Shown here piece by piece: positions 13,001 through 25,160 of a stretch of 64,000 bases of DNA; position 1 is the first letter of the stretch; every line of letters starts with the position of its first letter. The DNA comes from Atrichornis clamosus (Eukaryota > Chordata > Aves > Passeriformes > Menuridae): assembly GCA_013400975.1 (NCBI GenBank), contig WBMZ01003495.1:160233-224232 (forward strand), read 5' to 3'. The notes under the pieces are model-generated. The model worked only from the letters and a program-made list of their open reading frames with translations. It made no database searches and had not been told where the DNA came from. Both the position numbers and the translations under genes were made by a program.

Positions 13001-15202
13001 GGGTGCCCCCCACCCCTCCCTCCATGTTTCAGGTATGATAAAAGAAAACTAATAGATTTCTAGTGATTTCCTGTATTCTATTACTCATGTTGTTGCCTGT
13101 AATAGAAACCATTCATTTTGTATTTGCTAAATTTAATTTTTTTAAACTGTGAATTCTAATGGGGGTGTCAGAAGTTAAATACCAAACACTCGCTTTAAGC
13201 TGTTCTCTAGTAAAATATATAAGGAAATCTAGAGAAAAGTGATAAAAAATTGGGACTAGTAATATAGTCACCTAGATATGTGTTTAGTAATTAAGCCTTG
13301 TTTAAATCTGATTTATGTTATCCAAAACTTAATGTAATATGAAATCTAGTCTGAAATCCAGCCAGGTCCAAGATCTGGTGCTTCTATTATTTTCCTGTGA
13401 GTGCTCAGGTAATAATGAATTTAATGCTCTGCTTTTCCTCTAACATGGCCAAGATTTAATGAATAAATACACATTTTGACTACTAGCTACACTGCTGGAA
13501 CTTTAATGTTCAGTATTAAAATCCTGCAACATTTTTATTGAAAGCTTGAATGTGATTTTCTTATCTAAAAAGATATTTATTACTAATAGGGGAGATTTTC
13601 TTGCAATGTAGGGTCTTCTTTTTTTAATGAATCCTATATGAACAGAGACTTATGTCCATGCAGAGGTGCAGGACCAGACAGGTGCCATGGTTAGATACAG
13701 TGTGGCTACTGACAAATGAATTTTTTTAAAGGCAGATTTATATGTCATGAATTCACTTTAGTATGGCATATTTTGGAGGAACCTGTCTGTTGGCTGCATA
13801 ATGAGAAAAAGCAGATAAGCAAACAACAAAATATCAAGTTCAGTATTTTACGTCTTTGTTATTTATTCTCCTCACATTCCCTTGAAAATCGTTTTGAAGG
13901 AAGCAAGTCACACTCTAATCAATGAAACCTTTATATTGCCCTTTATTTGGAAGAAGTTTGACCCATTACAGCCTGCATCCTGCCCAGATAAATACTTGAT
14001 TCTACTCTTGAAATTAAGGAGAAAAATATGCCATTTAAGCACCCTTTTTCACAACCACTTAAATTATGTGAAAATTTATACTCTTGAAAATCCCTTAATG
14101 ATAAATTAAATGCAATTAAACTATTGCAACTACTACTCAAATCAAGCAGTTTATTGAAATTCCAGTTGCTGGGACTTCCTTTTAATGGCCAGTGTACTTC
14201 AATGTTTTCTTCCCTTTAAGGAGTAAGAAAACTTGCTTTGTGGATCTTCTGACACTAACCAAACTGTGTGCTAATGCAATTGAAGGCTGTAACAAAGCTG
14301 AAAGAACATACTGCAATTCTTTTTCTTTTCTACTAAAAGATGAGCATTTGTTTTTCTCTTAGTTGTGGCTTCTCATGATTCCTATATAGCCAATATGAAA
14401 GACTCATGGTAGATTCCCTTCTGTAGGAATATCACAGATGTGATGCAGTTTTTACAGCTTTGAAAAATTAAATTTCATGAAAATCAATACAGAAACAGTG
14501 CTGTAAATTGACATAAGCGATGAGGCTCAACATGTTCTCTGAAAAATCCTTTTCTAAAAAAGATAAAACAGAAGCATAACATTTGGGGTATTGACTAACA
14601 TTTGCAAAGTTAGATTTATTTGCTAATCCTTATCTGTGACTTTCAAGCAAGTCTGAAATGTCACAAAAATTATATCATCTATTTTGGAAAGGTGATTTTT
14701 CACTATGACACCATAATAATGAAGTATTACAAAATTAATTATTTTGCCTTCCCTCAAAAGAAACAAAAGTCAGAACATTTAAAGAAACGTTGAAAAGTAG
14801 TTAAATGCAGATAATGGGCCAGAGGAGTGTAGGGGGGAACACAGGGTGACCAACCCCATAGATAAACAATGAACTGTCTTCTGCTTTTAGTTGTGCTTTC
14901 CTAATGTAAAATTGCTAGGATAGAGATAGTATTTTGGGGATGGATTTTCGATAACATTTGCTTTTTCTGTTTATAACACCCTGTGTTCTTCCACAAAATA
15001 ATATTCATTGAGATTTCTTCTTTATTACTAGTAACACTCTTAGGTTTGAGAAATCAGATTCTATTACAAGGCTTCTTTAAAATTAAAACAAAACCCCTTT
15101 CTGAACTAAGTACTTCTGGAAATCCTTAAAATTCATGCAGTTTCCTGTATGCACTTTATGTCTGATTCATAGATGTAAATTCTGTGGTTGTTTGGAATTA
15201 AA
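4031..15202. other. 11-kb unique AT-rich stretch, no gene identified
   Basis: No known protein, RNA gene or repeat family was recognised. Open frames are short (about 95 codons or fewer), lack domains and have no supporting splice structure. Local features are an AT-dinucleotide-rich stretch near 5725-5765, a nine-C run beside seven A at about 9517-9532, a short (GT)n near 11326-11339, a short (TA)n near 12817-12834, and a C-rich run at 13006-13020. It could be intergenic or intronic. Confidence 0.6.
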
Positions 15203-15262
15203 TATGATGACCCTTATGGATCCCTTTCAGCTTGATATATGCCATGATTCTATGGTCATTTT
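15203..15262 (+). mobile_element. Possible CR1 3' tail remnant
   Basis: The segment reads GATGACCCTTATGGATCC, then CTTTCAGCTTGATATATGCC and ATGATTCTATGG. This resembles the terminal CR1 tail (GAT..CT..AGGTCCCTTCCAACCT..ATTCTATGATTCTATG). No convincing CR1 sequence could be followed upstream, so it is a short or very decayed copy. Confidence 0.45.
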
Positions 15263-15289
15263 GGGATGGTATTGCCTTTAACATAAGTG

Positions 15290-16215
15290 GATAAATGACT
15301 TCTGATGGGGAAAGTAAGAGACTGCAGGCTGGTACAGTCTGCACAGAATTTAAGAAGTCCTCAGAAGAAAGGGGCTGGGGAGGAATAAAGAAGGAGGGAG
15401 TAGATGGGAGGGTGGCATTAAGAGGGCTGATAACATATAAACCACTGCTAGTCCCTACTCCTGCCTGACTTGTGTTGGTCACTGCAGTCTGTCCTGTTTA
15501 TGAAATCCCTTCTGATCTCTGTCCAGTACCACTCTACCCTGTCACGGAGTGGTGTAATGTCCGACTGCGTGTTCTGGGGGGATGGACACAAGTGGATTTG
15601 TGGTCAGCAGGTAGAGTCAGATAGGGATGAGTGTGCACCTGGGCTTGTCCTCCTTGACTAGAGGGGGGCCCAGTGTCAGCCACCAGTGTGGGACTATGGG
15701 ATGTAAGATCTGGATGGTGGCTACTGGAGAGCTAGGGCGTTCATGGTTTTGTCTTGTCTGGGTGTGTGTGTGTCGGTTTATGTGTGTGTAAGTTGGTAGA
15801 AAATCAGAGACTGGAATAGTTGGTGAGCAGGAGGATACAAGCTGGGGTAGCTGTACCTTGAGTGACCTGTGCCTGTGAGGTGCTTGTGTCTGTTTGCTAG
15901 CTAATATCAAGCTGGGATAGCTGGCAGGTGGAGACTGGTGGAGCTCAGTGTGCAGGCATGGGTGTTATATGGGAAGACCATTCCTGCTGATGTTCAGGGG
16001 ATCTGAGAATGTGCTTGTGGATCTACGGAGTGTGGTTGTACGTGCTTTCCTGAGATGAACTTCACCCCTAACCAGCTGGAAAAGAAGGAGATTTGGCCAT
16101 CTATGCTGTGTTAGTGTGAGTCCTGGCAGTGTTATATGTGGATGCTGTTAAAAAGGGAGTGCCCAGGCTTCAGCATGCAGTACTTGGTGACATTGCTTGA
16201 AAAACACGGTTTAAG
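15290..16215. repeat. GC-richer block with degenerate internal repeats
   Basis: Base composition shifts to G-rich on the + strand. Related words recur irregularly: GACTGGAATAGTTGGTGAGC near 15810, AAGCTGGGGTAGCTG near 15839, AAGCTGGGATAGCTGGCAGG near 15909, and GACTGGTGGAGC near 15933, with GTGTGTGTGT tracts at 15760-15790. No coding potential is evident; open frames on both strands are short. It could be a decayed LTR, a minisatellite-like array or a noncoding exon. I do not recognise the family. Confidence 0.4.
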
Positions 16216-19049
16216 GTTTCTTAACAGAATAACTTACTAAAAACTTATATTCCAAATTATTTTTAGATTTTCTGTAAGGAGTTGCATAAAGACAATTGAA
16301 ACATAGGTAAATGAATCAAGACAATCCTTTGTTCAAAATTCACAAGAGTTTTTGCTGTGGTTAAGAACTATTTTACACTACAGTAAGGCCCAACATAGCT
16401 AGTGCCACAGTCTCAGATACACTAGCAGTACCCATTGATGGGAAATGAGAGTAAATTTCAAAATTAAATATGAAGGAAGAGTAAAAAGTTGATAAAAACA
16501 GACTACTGAATTGTCCAGTTATAACATCACAGGTGTCAGGTTGAAAGAATCTCAGTTTCTGACTGTTTTAAAGCAAAGCAGAGAGGGAGAAGGAAGAAAA
16601 TTCTTTGGTTATGGAATTCAACAAATACTAAATTCATAGTTTGTTTTTTGGATTTCATTAAAGAAAATAAGTCTCTAAGAAATGTCAATTGATGCTTAAA
16701 GAAAAAAAAATTAGATTTTGCAGTATATTGTCAGCACTAGTTTCATGGTCTTTAGTGTACATTGAATGCAATCCTTTTTCAATTTATTACTAATGGAAAA
16801 TTAATTTATTCTTTCCATATCAGTAACTTCTAACATTCTTCAGTTCTGCTGCAACACTCTGTACTCCTTGTCAGCAACTAATAATTTTTTCATGATGCAG
16901 CTTGGGAACGAGATGTCTGGATTAAGCGACGAACAGCAGCAGTTATGAGCAGAGTGAGTGCTGCTGTTTGAGTGCCCTTGTTTGGATGACACTACTGAGC
17001 AAAAAGGCATAGTGACACAAATAGTAGAAGCTTGTATTAGAAGGAACTTGGTAGATACTAGACTAGAAATAGAGTTTGAAACTAATATTTTAAAAGGAAG
17101 CATATGTCAAGAGAGATGAATTGTTTTTTGAAGTGAGGGGAGGGTTCCTTCTCAAAATTTACCAGTGTGTATGTATTCTTATATAAAGGTGTTTGGATGC
17201 CAGAGGGAGGACTGTATGTTGCTGCTATTCACATAGTTAATTTACAGGTCTTCTTTGATGTGAAAAGGAAAGAAATGGACAAACAAAAACATTGTGAAAA
17301 ACTGAAGGGAATATTTTATTCATTCATCCATTCATTCATTCATGCACTTGTATGAATATGCTGAAGTGTTTCATTGTGAGATCTTAGAATTAGCATGTAT
17401 TATAAAGATCATCATTCTGTGGGGTTTTTGTAACCTATTTACTTCTGAAGTTTTGGGTTCCAGGACAGCAAACTGATTACAGAAATGAATATACTGTATC
17501 CATTGATTTGTTTCCAGACTGACTTGGACAACCACCTTCTTTCTCTTAATACTTTTCACTTATTGTATCAGCTAGTTAGCTTGATTATGAGTGGTTATCC
17601 TTTATGCCTGAAAACTTTAACAGAACCATCTTTGTGTGAAAGAGTCTCAAAATGTTTCAGACTGAAAATATACATAATAATCAATAGCAAGATTCTTATC
17701 TGCCACCCACCATCTGAGTCGTAGTGCAGTATTTTGTCAGAACTTCCAAAGGCTGCTGCACAAGCTGTCAGAGAAGATGAATTATATTGAATGTAAGAAC
17801 TAGCAATTTTTCCCCTACTGCTTGTTGCCAGACAGCAGCTTGGGCTACAGAAGCAAACTCCTACGGAACTGCTCTTGGGTTGGTAGTCATGTATCACTTC
17901 ACAAGCTCTTTGGCTTTGTTTGTGAAGCAATATATAAAACTCTGGTTTAAAAACAGAAGGATGAAATCTCAGTACTACATTGCCAAAAGGCTGACTGATG
18001 TCAAACAGAGAATATTGTTCATCTAGAAGCACCTGCCTTAGTCTCTTTGAGCTTAATTCCTATTTTGTAAAAAACTTTTGGTCCCCTGTTTTGTGTCTGA
18101 TTGTGTTTTCTCACATGCAACACAAATGAGACAGTGTTCACTGTGACCCAGAGGTTTCTTCTTCAATGACTGCTTTTCAAAGAACAGACCCACTCTTCTT
18201 CATCATGGCTTTGTTTTATTTGATTCTATATGTACAAAGTTAAAATTACCCACCTTATAAAATCACTATATACAATAGATCCCTCTTAGAGTGCTTTTTG
18301 ATTGTTACCTATACCTTCCCTCTGATTTCTATTCCTTAATGAATTTATGATTCTCTTAATTCTGTGGATTTTGTATGCAAGAGCTATATGGCATAACTGT
18401 TTTATAATATAGTAAGTTTCATGAACGTTGAAAATAATTATTAAAAGCAGTTTCCTCGATGGTTTTATTTTACTTTTTTTTTAAGATCAGACTATTAATT
18501 TTTCATCAGTTAGGGTATTTTGATATTGCATCAAAGGTTAAAAAAAATCAAATTACTTTATGGCACTAAGTCAAATACTAGGTCTATGTAAATGTTTCCA
18601 TGAGAAAGCTGCATTTGGTTACCTAGGAATGAGCTTGGACTATGACATATCAATATAGACTCAATGAAGACTTACCACACAGAAGACTTTCCTACTTGAT
18701 CAATTTTCAGGCTGACTAATATTATTTATGCTTCCAATGAACTAAATTCAATTCTTTGATGGAAGCAAGTTTGGCTTGGTAAGTTATCTCAACTGTTCTG
18801 CTTTTGAAATATCCCAGAGTTATTAGATTTATCCAAAACATACATTGGCAGTGTCCTCATTTAGCTGTCTTTTTAGGATACCTGAATGCTGACTACATAA
18901 CATATTTCTGCTCATTAATGAAAATTTGCAGTGCCTTGTGCTTATTAGACTAGTTCAGATGGTGACACAGACTTGAAGAATTTAGTCCCAGAGCAATTTA
19001 AATTTATGTAACCTGTTCCTCTGCCTTCAAGCATGAATACCTTTTCCCG
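16216..19049. other. Unique AT-rich DNA
   Basis: No gene recognised. It contains a short ATTC-type microsatellite at about 17322-17345. It also holds the longest stop-free frame of the window (- strand 17595-18032, 145 codons), which shows no known domain and looks fortuitous. A homeodomain-helix-3-like peptide is read on the + strand at 17934-17966; see findings. Confidence 0.55.
17322..17345 (+). repeat. (ATTC)n microsatellite
   Basis: Short run of ATTC/ATCC units with one variant unit. Likely a polymorphic simple repeat of no other function. Confidence 0.8.
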
Positions 19050-19455
19050 ATAAATATTTATCAAACCTTTTATTAAAGACCTTTAAATAGATAGATTACA
19101 TGACCTCTCCAGGCAATCTATTCTAGTGCTTCACTCACTTTATCCCAAAGTTTTCTTAATTTTTACCTTGAATCTTTTATGCTGTAATGTGAACCGATTC
19201 TTTTCCTATACATCATAGGTAAGGAAAACAGATTTGTCCCTCCTTTGCAGAAGCCATTTACTTATTTAAATGATGTTCTTGTTGTCCTTTCTGCCTTTAA
19301 GGTAAACTAGATTAATTCAATAATTTCAGTTAGATATGCTTTTGTAGACCTCTGATTATTTATATTCTTCTCTTCTTTACTTCTCTGCTTAGTGCATATT
19401 CTCCTTGAAATTCAGCACCCAAACCTGGATCAGAGATTGTGTTGAGTATGAGGCT
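19050..19455 (-). mobile_element. Ancient CR1/L3-like LINE fragment
   Basis: Read against the 3' region of amniote-ancestral CR1-type LINEs in reverse orientation, a colinear series of degraded matches appears. These are GACCTCTCCAGGCAATCTAT near 19102, TTCTAGTGCTTCACTCAC near 19121, an AAAGTTTTCTTAAT stretch near 19147, a CTTTGCAGAAGCCATTTA stretch near 19242, and GAAATTCAGCACCCAAACC with TGGATCAGAGATTGTGTTGA near 19408-19445. The element is far more diverged than the other CR1 copies here, so it probably predates crown birds. Exact boundaries are unclear; it may begin slightly before 19050. Confidence 0.72.
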
Positions 19456-21910
19456 CTTCAGGTATGGAGACCCTTTCTCCATCATTTTCATCAGCAAGTA
19501 CAACTCTAAGTGTACTTCAGAGATCTCACCAAGCATGGCTAACAGAGGAACTTAATTAGCTGTCCTATTCTTTCCTACCCCATTCCCATTCTGTTAATTG
19601 GAATAGATAGTTTATCAAAACTAGTTTTTCCATTGATGCAACAAGCCTAGTTAGATGTTTCTGTTTCATCAAGGTCAGTCTTTGATGCTGATGATTCAGG
19701 AGCCAACAGAAAAAGGTTTTTTTCAATGACTTTTAATTTTATTCTTATGGAACATTGCCTTGCCTTGTCCTTTCCTAAACTGTACCTACATGTTTATGCT
19801 CTGTTGGTGTATGAGCCCTTAAGTATCTGACTTTTGCCATTTCCTGTATGTTTTCTTCTCACATTTGAAGTCAATGCAGAACTTCTTATTACCCGTATTA
19901 TCTTTTGATATGTTTCTCACCTTCCTTAAGAGGATGATTTGCTTGAAATACCTACTCAAAGACAGGAAATATTTATGCTGCTGATTCTCCTTTGATTTCT
20001 GAGGGTTATTAACTCTTCTGTTTACTTATAGATTTAATTTAAATTACTTCTTCCTGCGACATTTTGCTCAACAAATTCATCCTTGTTGTTTGGACTTATA
20101 GCTAAAAGACATCTCTTACTTCTACATCAAAGGGTATTCACAGCACTCCAGAAATATGGTGAACATCTTAGCTGCCAAAGTTGGTCAACTAGGCTTCTTG
20201 TATAATTAATGAAGACTAATGAGCCTCTGCAGACTATGACGGTAATTTGAAGATAAGTAATGAAATATTCTCTGAAAAATATTTTTTTTTGTTGTATTCT
20301 CTATAGATACAGTGTTTAGATTACTGGATTAGTTTTTGATTAATAACTTTTTAGGTTGTTATAGCTCAGTGAGCTGAATAATGCTTTCTACTTTTCTGGT
20401 GTAGTCTTTTCTGAGCAGATGTTTGGGTAATTGAAATTGTTCATTATTACTAAACCTCACATTCTGAATAACACTGCCATTGATGCTCATCCAGCCTTAT
20501 CTTCTCCATGCTCGTGGTTTACCTTGAACTCTGTGCATAATGGTACCTAGTGTTGGAGTTCAAGACAGGGCCTGATTTCATCTTTTCAGAGTTGATTGTT
20601 TAATTGATAAATGAATTGTCAAGCTATTAGCTCATAATTTATTTTTGTTTCTCTAAATAGGAAAATGTAAATTAAATCATCCAATAAAAAATCAATGGAA
20701 CTACCAGGGTGCAGAAAAAATAATGAGGCATGGATGCTTCCGGGAACAATTTTTTATCTTACATCCTAATGGACAAATTAGAGCCTTGATTTGTTTTCAG
20801 AAAAAGTATGGAAACCTTGTTTTTCTTCTTACAAGAATTGTGGTGTTTCAGAACCATTTTATTCCAGCCACAAAATACCAAGGTAATTTGCTATAGTGGT
20901 TCTTATTTTGGCTGCTGATAGTAAAATAAAAATATTTTATATCCTAAACAAGTTGGGAATGGTAATTTCTACCACTGACTGCTTCACCATCCAAGCTGTT
21001 TGTCGAATATTCTGTCACAATAGCTTCTTTGGGTAATAATTTGAAGAATCAATAGTCTTCTCTCTTTTTTTATGAAACCTGGCAACTTTTCCTTCGATTG
21101 CTTTTCTTCCAACACTGCACCTGCTGCCTTTGCAGTTTCAGATTAATTTTCTAGCATCTCAGCTCATTCGTGTATTTCAATATAACACAGTGACGTGGGC
21201 TTCTGAGAATATACTGGCTGTTTCTTTCCTGCTTGGATACTGTAACCTAAGTTGGCAAAATGGACCAGGTTTTATATATGTTATAATCTGTGGTTCAGAT
21301 AAAAAAAAGAACACATAGATAAAGGTATAACTCTCTCCTGCATACAGCCATAAGATGTTGTGGTGAAATAAAATAGGAGAGAAACAAGTAATGTTTGATA
21401 CAATTGCTAGCTAAACTGTGGCATCCTGGAGAGTGTCCTCTGCTTAGTCTGTTGTGCAGTACCTATAATAATTAACAGTGAATATTGTGAAATGTAGCAA
21501 TTACTGTTACAGGTAACAACAAAGAAAATGTTTCCTATGGCTATCACTGGAATAATCTAATTACATTTCCTTTTTGTGTCTCTTTTCAAAGGAAAGGTCT
21601 GAAGAAATTACAAGTTTTAGAACTTGTTGGGTACTTCCAATTAGAGTGCAATTTTGTGTTATTAATTGCATGTTAATTTCTTACTAGAAAAGGTTAAAAA
21701 ATGAGGGTGGATGTTATGAACATTCACAGACATGATATTTTGCAGATGGCTATGAAAGTTTGAGAAGTGTTCTGAATGGCTTTAAAGTTACAATTTAGCT
21801 ACTGCTAAGTGGACTCTAGCAATTAGCTATTAAACTGCGATGATAATTTATAATGTTAGTAGTGTCTTAATTATTGTTCAAAAACCCAGCACCATTCTGG
21901 GCATCATTTT
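19456..21910. other. Unique AT-rich DNA, no gene identified
   Basis: No recognised repeat or gene. The 5' part may include further unrecognisable CR1/L3 sequence continuing from the fragment that ends near 19455. Open frames are all 62 codons or fewer. Confidence 0.5.
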
Positions 21911-22072
21911 CCAGAGAAGTGGTTGAGGCTCCGTCCCTGGAAATGTTCAAGGCCAGGTTGGATGGGACTTTGAGCAACCCACTCTAAGGGAAGGTGCCCT
22001 TGTCCATGGCATGTTGGAACTAGATAATCATTAAGGTCCCTTCCTATTCTAGCCATTCTATAATTCTGTGAT
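21911..22072 (+). mobile_element. CR1 LINE 3' end, short copy
   Basis: The segment follows the CR1 tail closely: CCAGAGAAGTGGTTGAGGCT, GAAATGTTCAAGGCCAGGTT, GGATGGGACTTTGAGCAACC, then a GTCCCTTCCTATTCTAGCC stretch, ending TTCTATAATTCTGTGATG. It is a strongly 5'-truncated insertion of about 160 bp. Low divergence suggests a relatively young copy. Confidence 0.93.
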
Positions 22073-23357
22073 GCAGCTTTCTCTAGAATTGTCACTTGTG
22101 ACTGTCGGTTCCTGGAATGAACCATCTTAGACCAAGACTGTTTTAGTCCCAGGGACATGTTGAATCTCTATTCATAATCACTCCTCTCTTCTTCAGTACC
22201 AAACTGCAAGCCTTGTTGTCAAAATCTTTCCTGTGTACTGATCTTTATACTTAAGATTTTTATAGTTAATTTTACTGCTTTTTGCCTTTTCCCTGCTGTC
22301 CATGTATGTAGGTTATGGCATGAACCAAGATCTAAATGTCCTTCTAAAGGGTGCATGTTGAGCTGGTATTGGTGTCCAGTAGCTGGGGGGGGAGGAGGGG
22401 AGTGGGGAGGGAGAGGGCCTGATCTCACATAAGTATAGAAATTATATTACTCTAAATGCTATTCAAATGCCAGCTCACTGCATGCTAGCAGATTCACCTT
22501 TTGTCTTGTGTATGGCAAAGCTACTGAGTAACTATTAATTGGCCTTTCCAAGGTAAATATTCTGTTTGTTTCCTATGCAGTACTTGAGAAAAAGGGCATC
22601 TGACATTGCTAGTAGGATGAGATCTAATTGTCTCCTCAGGAGAACAGACAGCATAGCACACCTTTATTGTTTGTCCTGATAGACTGCAGCATTTTAACAT
22701 ATTAGAAACATTTTAACATATTTTTATAATCTACAAATTAATGGTGTTAAAAGACCATTAATTAATAAGAAATTAAATTAAGCACATATTTCTCTGTATT
22801 AATTTGCTGAGATTAAGCCTGACGTCAGGGAGGATGTGAATGTATCTTTTGTTTACTTACATAATCTTCTGACTGAAGCCACTGAAAACCTGAATGTCTT
22901 GCTCCCCTGAAATGTTGCGTATTCTCATGAAACGTGCAAGCAATCAGACAGAAACCAGAAATATATCTGTATTCTATTTTCACAGTGGCCCAGTGCAGGC
23001 TATGTTAAACAGAAAGCTCTCCCTACATCTATCAGTATTTCCAATTCTTTCTAATCAGAGGTAAAACATTTAACAAGTTTTATTTTCACTTGTCTAAGGA
23101 TGGGAAAAGTATGCCTTCTGTTGGTTTAACTTACTGATATTATTTTCCTCTAATAGGAGAGGGGTTTACTCTTTTAAGGGCTCGTAAGTGAATATTGACA
23201 GGTGCAGCTTTAAAAACTTGAAGAAAAGGACATCTCTGGTAGAAATGGTTCATTAAAAATCTTTGCTTATCTCTTCAGGGAGATGTATCTAAAAGACAGT
23301 AAACTGTGATGTACCTTACCTGGATGATGCAGGAACCTTTAGTGGCATTTAGAGAAT
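22073..23357. other. Unique DNA with a G-rich run
   Basis: No gene recognised. A G-rich tract at 22385-22417 has four or more G runs and is listed separately. A near-tandem 14-bp repeat (CATTTTAACATATT) occurs twice at about 22690-22722. Confidence 0.55.
22385..22417 (+). other. G-quadruplex-type G-run cluster
   Basis: Eight consecutive G are followed by G runs of four, four, three and three, with one- to four-base spacers. This satisfies the usual four-run quadruplex pattern on the + strand and is isolated in AT-rich DNA. No promoter or gene was found next to it. Confidence 0.7.
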
Positions 23358-23545
23358 AATGTAATCATCAGGAACCATTAACATGGGTTCAAAAAGGGAA
23401 AGTTCTGTTCAGCTAAATTGAGATCCTTCTATGATAAGAGTGACCTCCTTACTCTCTGCAGCTTCCTGAGGAAGGGATATGTAGAGAGAGATGCTGAGCT
23501 CTTTGATAGGATGTGTGGGGGTGGCATAAATCTGGGAAAGGCAAA
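23358..23545 (+). mobile_element. Old, internally deleted CR1 LINE fragment
   Basis: About 23358-23450 matches the part of CR1 ORF2 that encodes an NSQHGFTRGRSCLTN..FYD-type stretch. GTAATCATCAGGAACC, CATGGGTTCAAAAAGGGAAA and TCCTTCTATGATAAGAGTGA follow it at the DNA level. The sequence then jumps at about 23455 to a much more 3' part of the element (CAGCTTCCTGAGGAAGGG, then GAGAGAGATGCTGAGCTC). The intervening reverse transcriptase core is absent, so the copy carries a large internal deletion or arose by template switching. It is more diverged than the neighbouring copy at 21911-22072. Confidence 0.68.
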
Positions 23546-24483
23546 TGGAGAAGGTGATTTCTGAAGGTACTTTGAACACCAGGACTTTGTTATATCAAGC
23601 TATATGCATCAACAGAAAGCCTGCGAGACACTGCTTTTTTGTACATATATGTTGTGTGTTTGTAAAAATTCAGGTATCTGATGGAAGGATCTGTATAGGA
23701 GTACTTTGTAGTTTTTCATTAACTTGGAGGTATCTATCAGTTCAGAGCTGTTTCTATTGTTATTAATTACACCTCACCAATCTCAGTAGCTGAGCAGAGG
23801 TGGAGATTTCAACCTGCATTCAAGACAAATTACTGTTTTGAGGATAATAAGAATGCATATAGAGCATAATTTCCTTTGCCATGTCGATAAGCACAGCAAG
23901 TTAAAGTCAAAGGCTATACCAATGTAATAAAAAACAGAATTCCTGGGAGTTAGATGGCAGTATTAGCTTACAGTACTTCTGATACCTTGTTCTTTTGTTC
24001 AGGTTTTCATAACACTCTTGTCACCTTTTTTTTTCTCTTAGTGTTATGTTAAGCAACATGACTAATCTGTCATGGAGTTTTCTTATTCCTTCCCCACAGG
24101 AGAAATGAGTGCAGTGGTGTGTCTTGTTTTGGTCTTTTTTTTTTTTTTTTCCTTTCTATCTTCCTACATCTCTTTGATTTGCAGTCTTAATTTTATCCTT
24201 TTTTAGGAACTTCTGGAAGTTGTCTGAGTCATGTTGCTACTCTGCAGAGACTTTGAGCCCTATTTGGAGATGAGTAATGCAGCCTGGGATACCAGAGGGA
24301 TTCTAAATGTGTGTAACTCACAGCTTCCTCTGCCATCCCAACAGATCAACTACACTTAGTAAAATCTCTGCAGATTGCTTTAAACAAAGTATTTATATTT
24401 GGTTTTTTTGTCAACATGCAAGTTCCATTCTCCCACTCATCCTCTCTTACATGGTAGAATTCCAGAGCTGAAAGGTCTGAGAA

Positions 24484-24533
24484 GTAAGTAAGAAAGAAAA
24501 AGAAAGAAANAGAAAAAGAAAAGAAAGAAGAAA
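24484..24533 (+). repeat. (GAAA)n-type purine microsatellite with one ambiguous base
   Basis: Imperfect GAAA/GAAAA repeats. The single N at 24510 marks a base the assembly could not resolve, consistent with length heterogeneity in the tract. Confidence 0.9.
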
Positions 24534-25099
24534 TTCCTCTTTGTGGAAAGTTATTCCTGCTTTAATCTTCTCTTTCAGCACATTTGCTATGACAGTAGCT
24601 ATAAAGGTGACTGATTTATTTCTGTGTCTTTAATTAAGTTTATTTTATAACACTTTATTTGTCATTTCAAATTTGACCCTCAATGCAAATGTGTGGAAAT
24701 GGTTTATCTTAACCAATTTAGATAATTCATGACATTTCAAAAATAAACACACTTTAAATCTCAAATTGCTTTCTAAAAAGGATTCAATGAAGAAAAATTA
24801 TTCCTAATTAAATCAACTTAGAATAAACATTTACAGATGTTAAAATATGCCCTGTTGTCTTTCCTCTGCAAGTGCATACATAAAGGTTGCTGAATAAACC
24901 ACCACTCCATTTTGGCATAGGTAAAATATGGCATTTTTGGGTTATGTTATTCTAAGAAAGTTCCTCAGGGCACATTAAATCATATTTCCAGTGATATGAT
25001 TCAGTTTCTTGAAGGACTATCTTCTAAAGGAGACACTTTCTCACTGAAGGCATAGGCATGAAGACACTCAAAAGTAATGTACATCAGTGGATGTGGAGG

Positions 25100-25160
25100 T
25101 ATATATATATATATATATNNNNNNNNNNNNNNNNNNNNNNNNATATATATATATAAATAA
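25100..25160. repeat. (TA)n microsatellite containing an assembly gap
   Basis: TA repeats run up to 25118, then 24 N occupy 25119-25142, and ATATAT repeats resume to about 25160. The gap almost certainly conceals more of the same repeat, and its true length is unknown. Confidence 0.95.

Noticed and set aside
17595..18032. Longest open frame of the window (145 codons, - strand).
   Set aside because: No recognisable domain and ordinary AT-rich composition. The opposite strand is also open over part of it, and a frame of this size is expected by chance in 64 kb.
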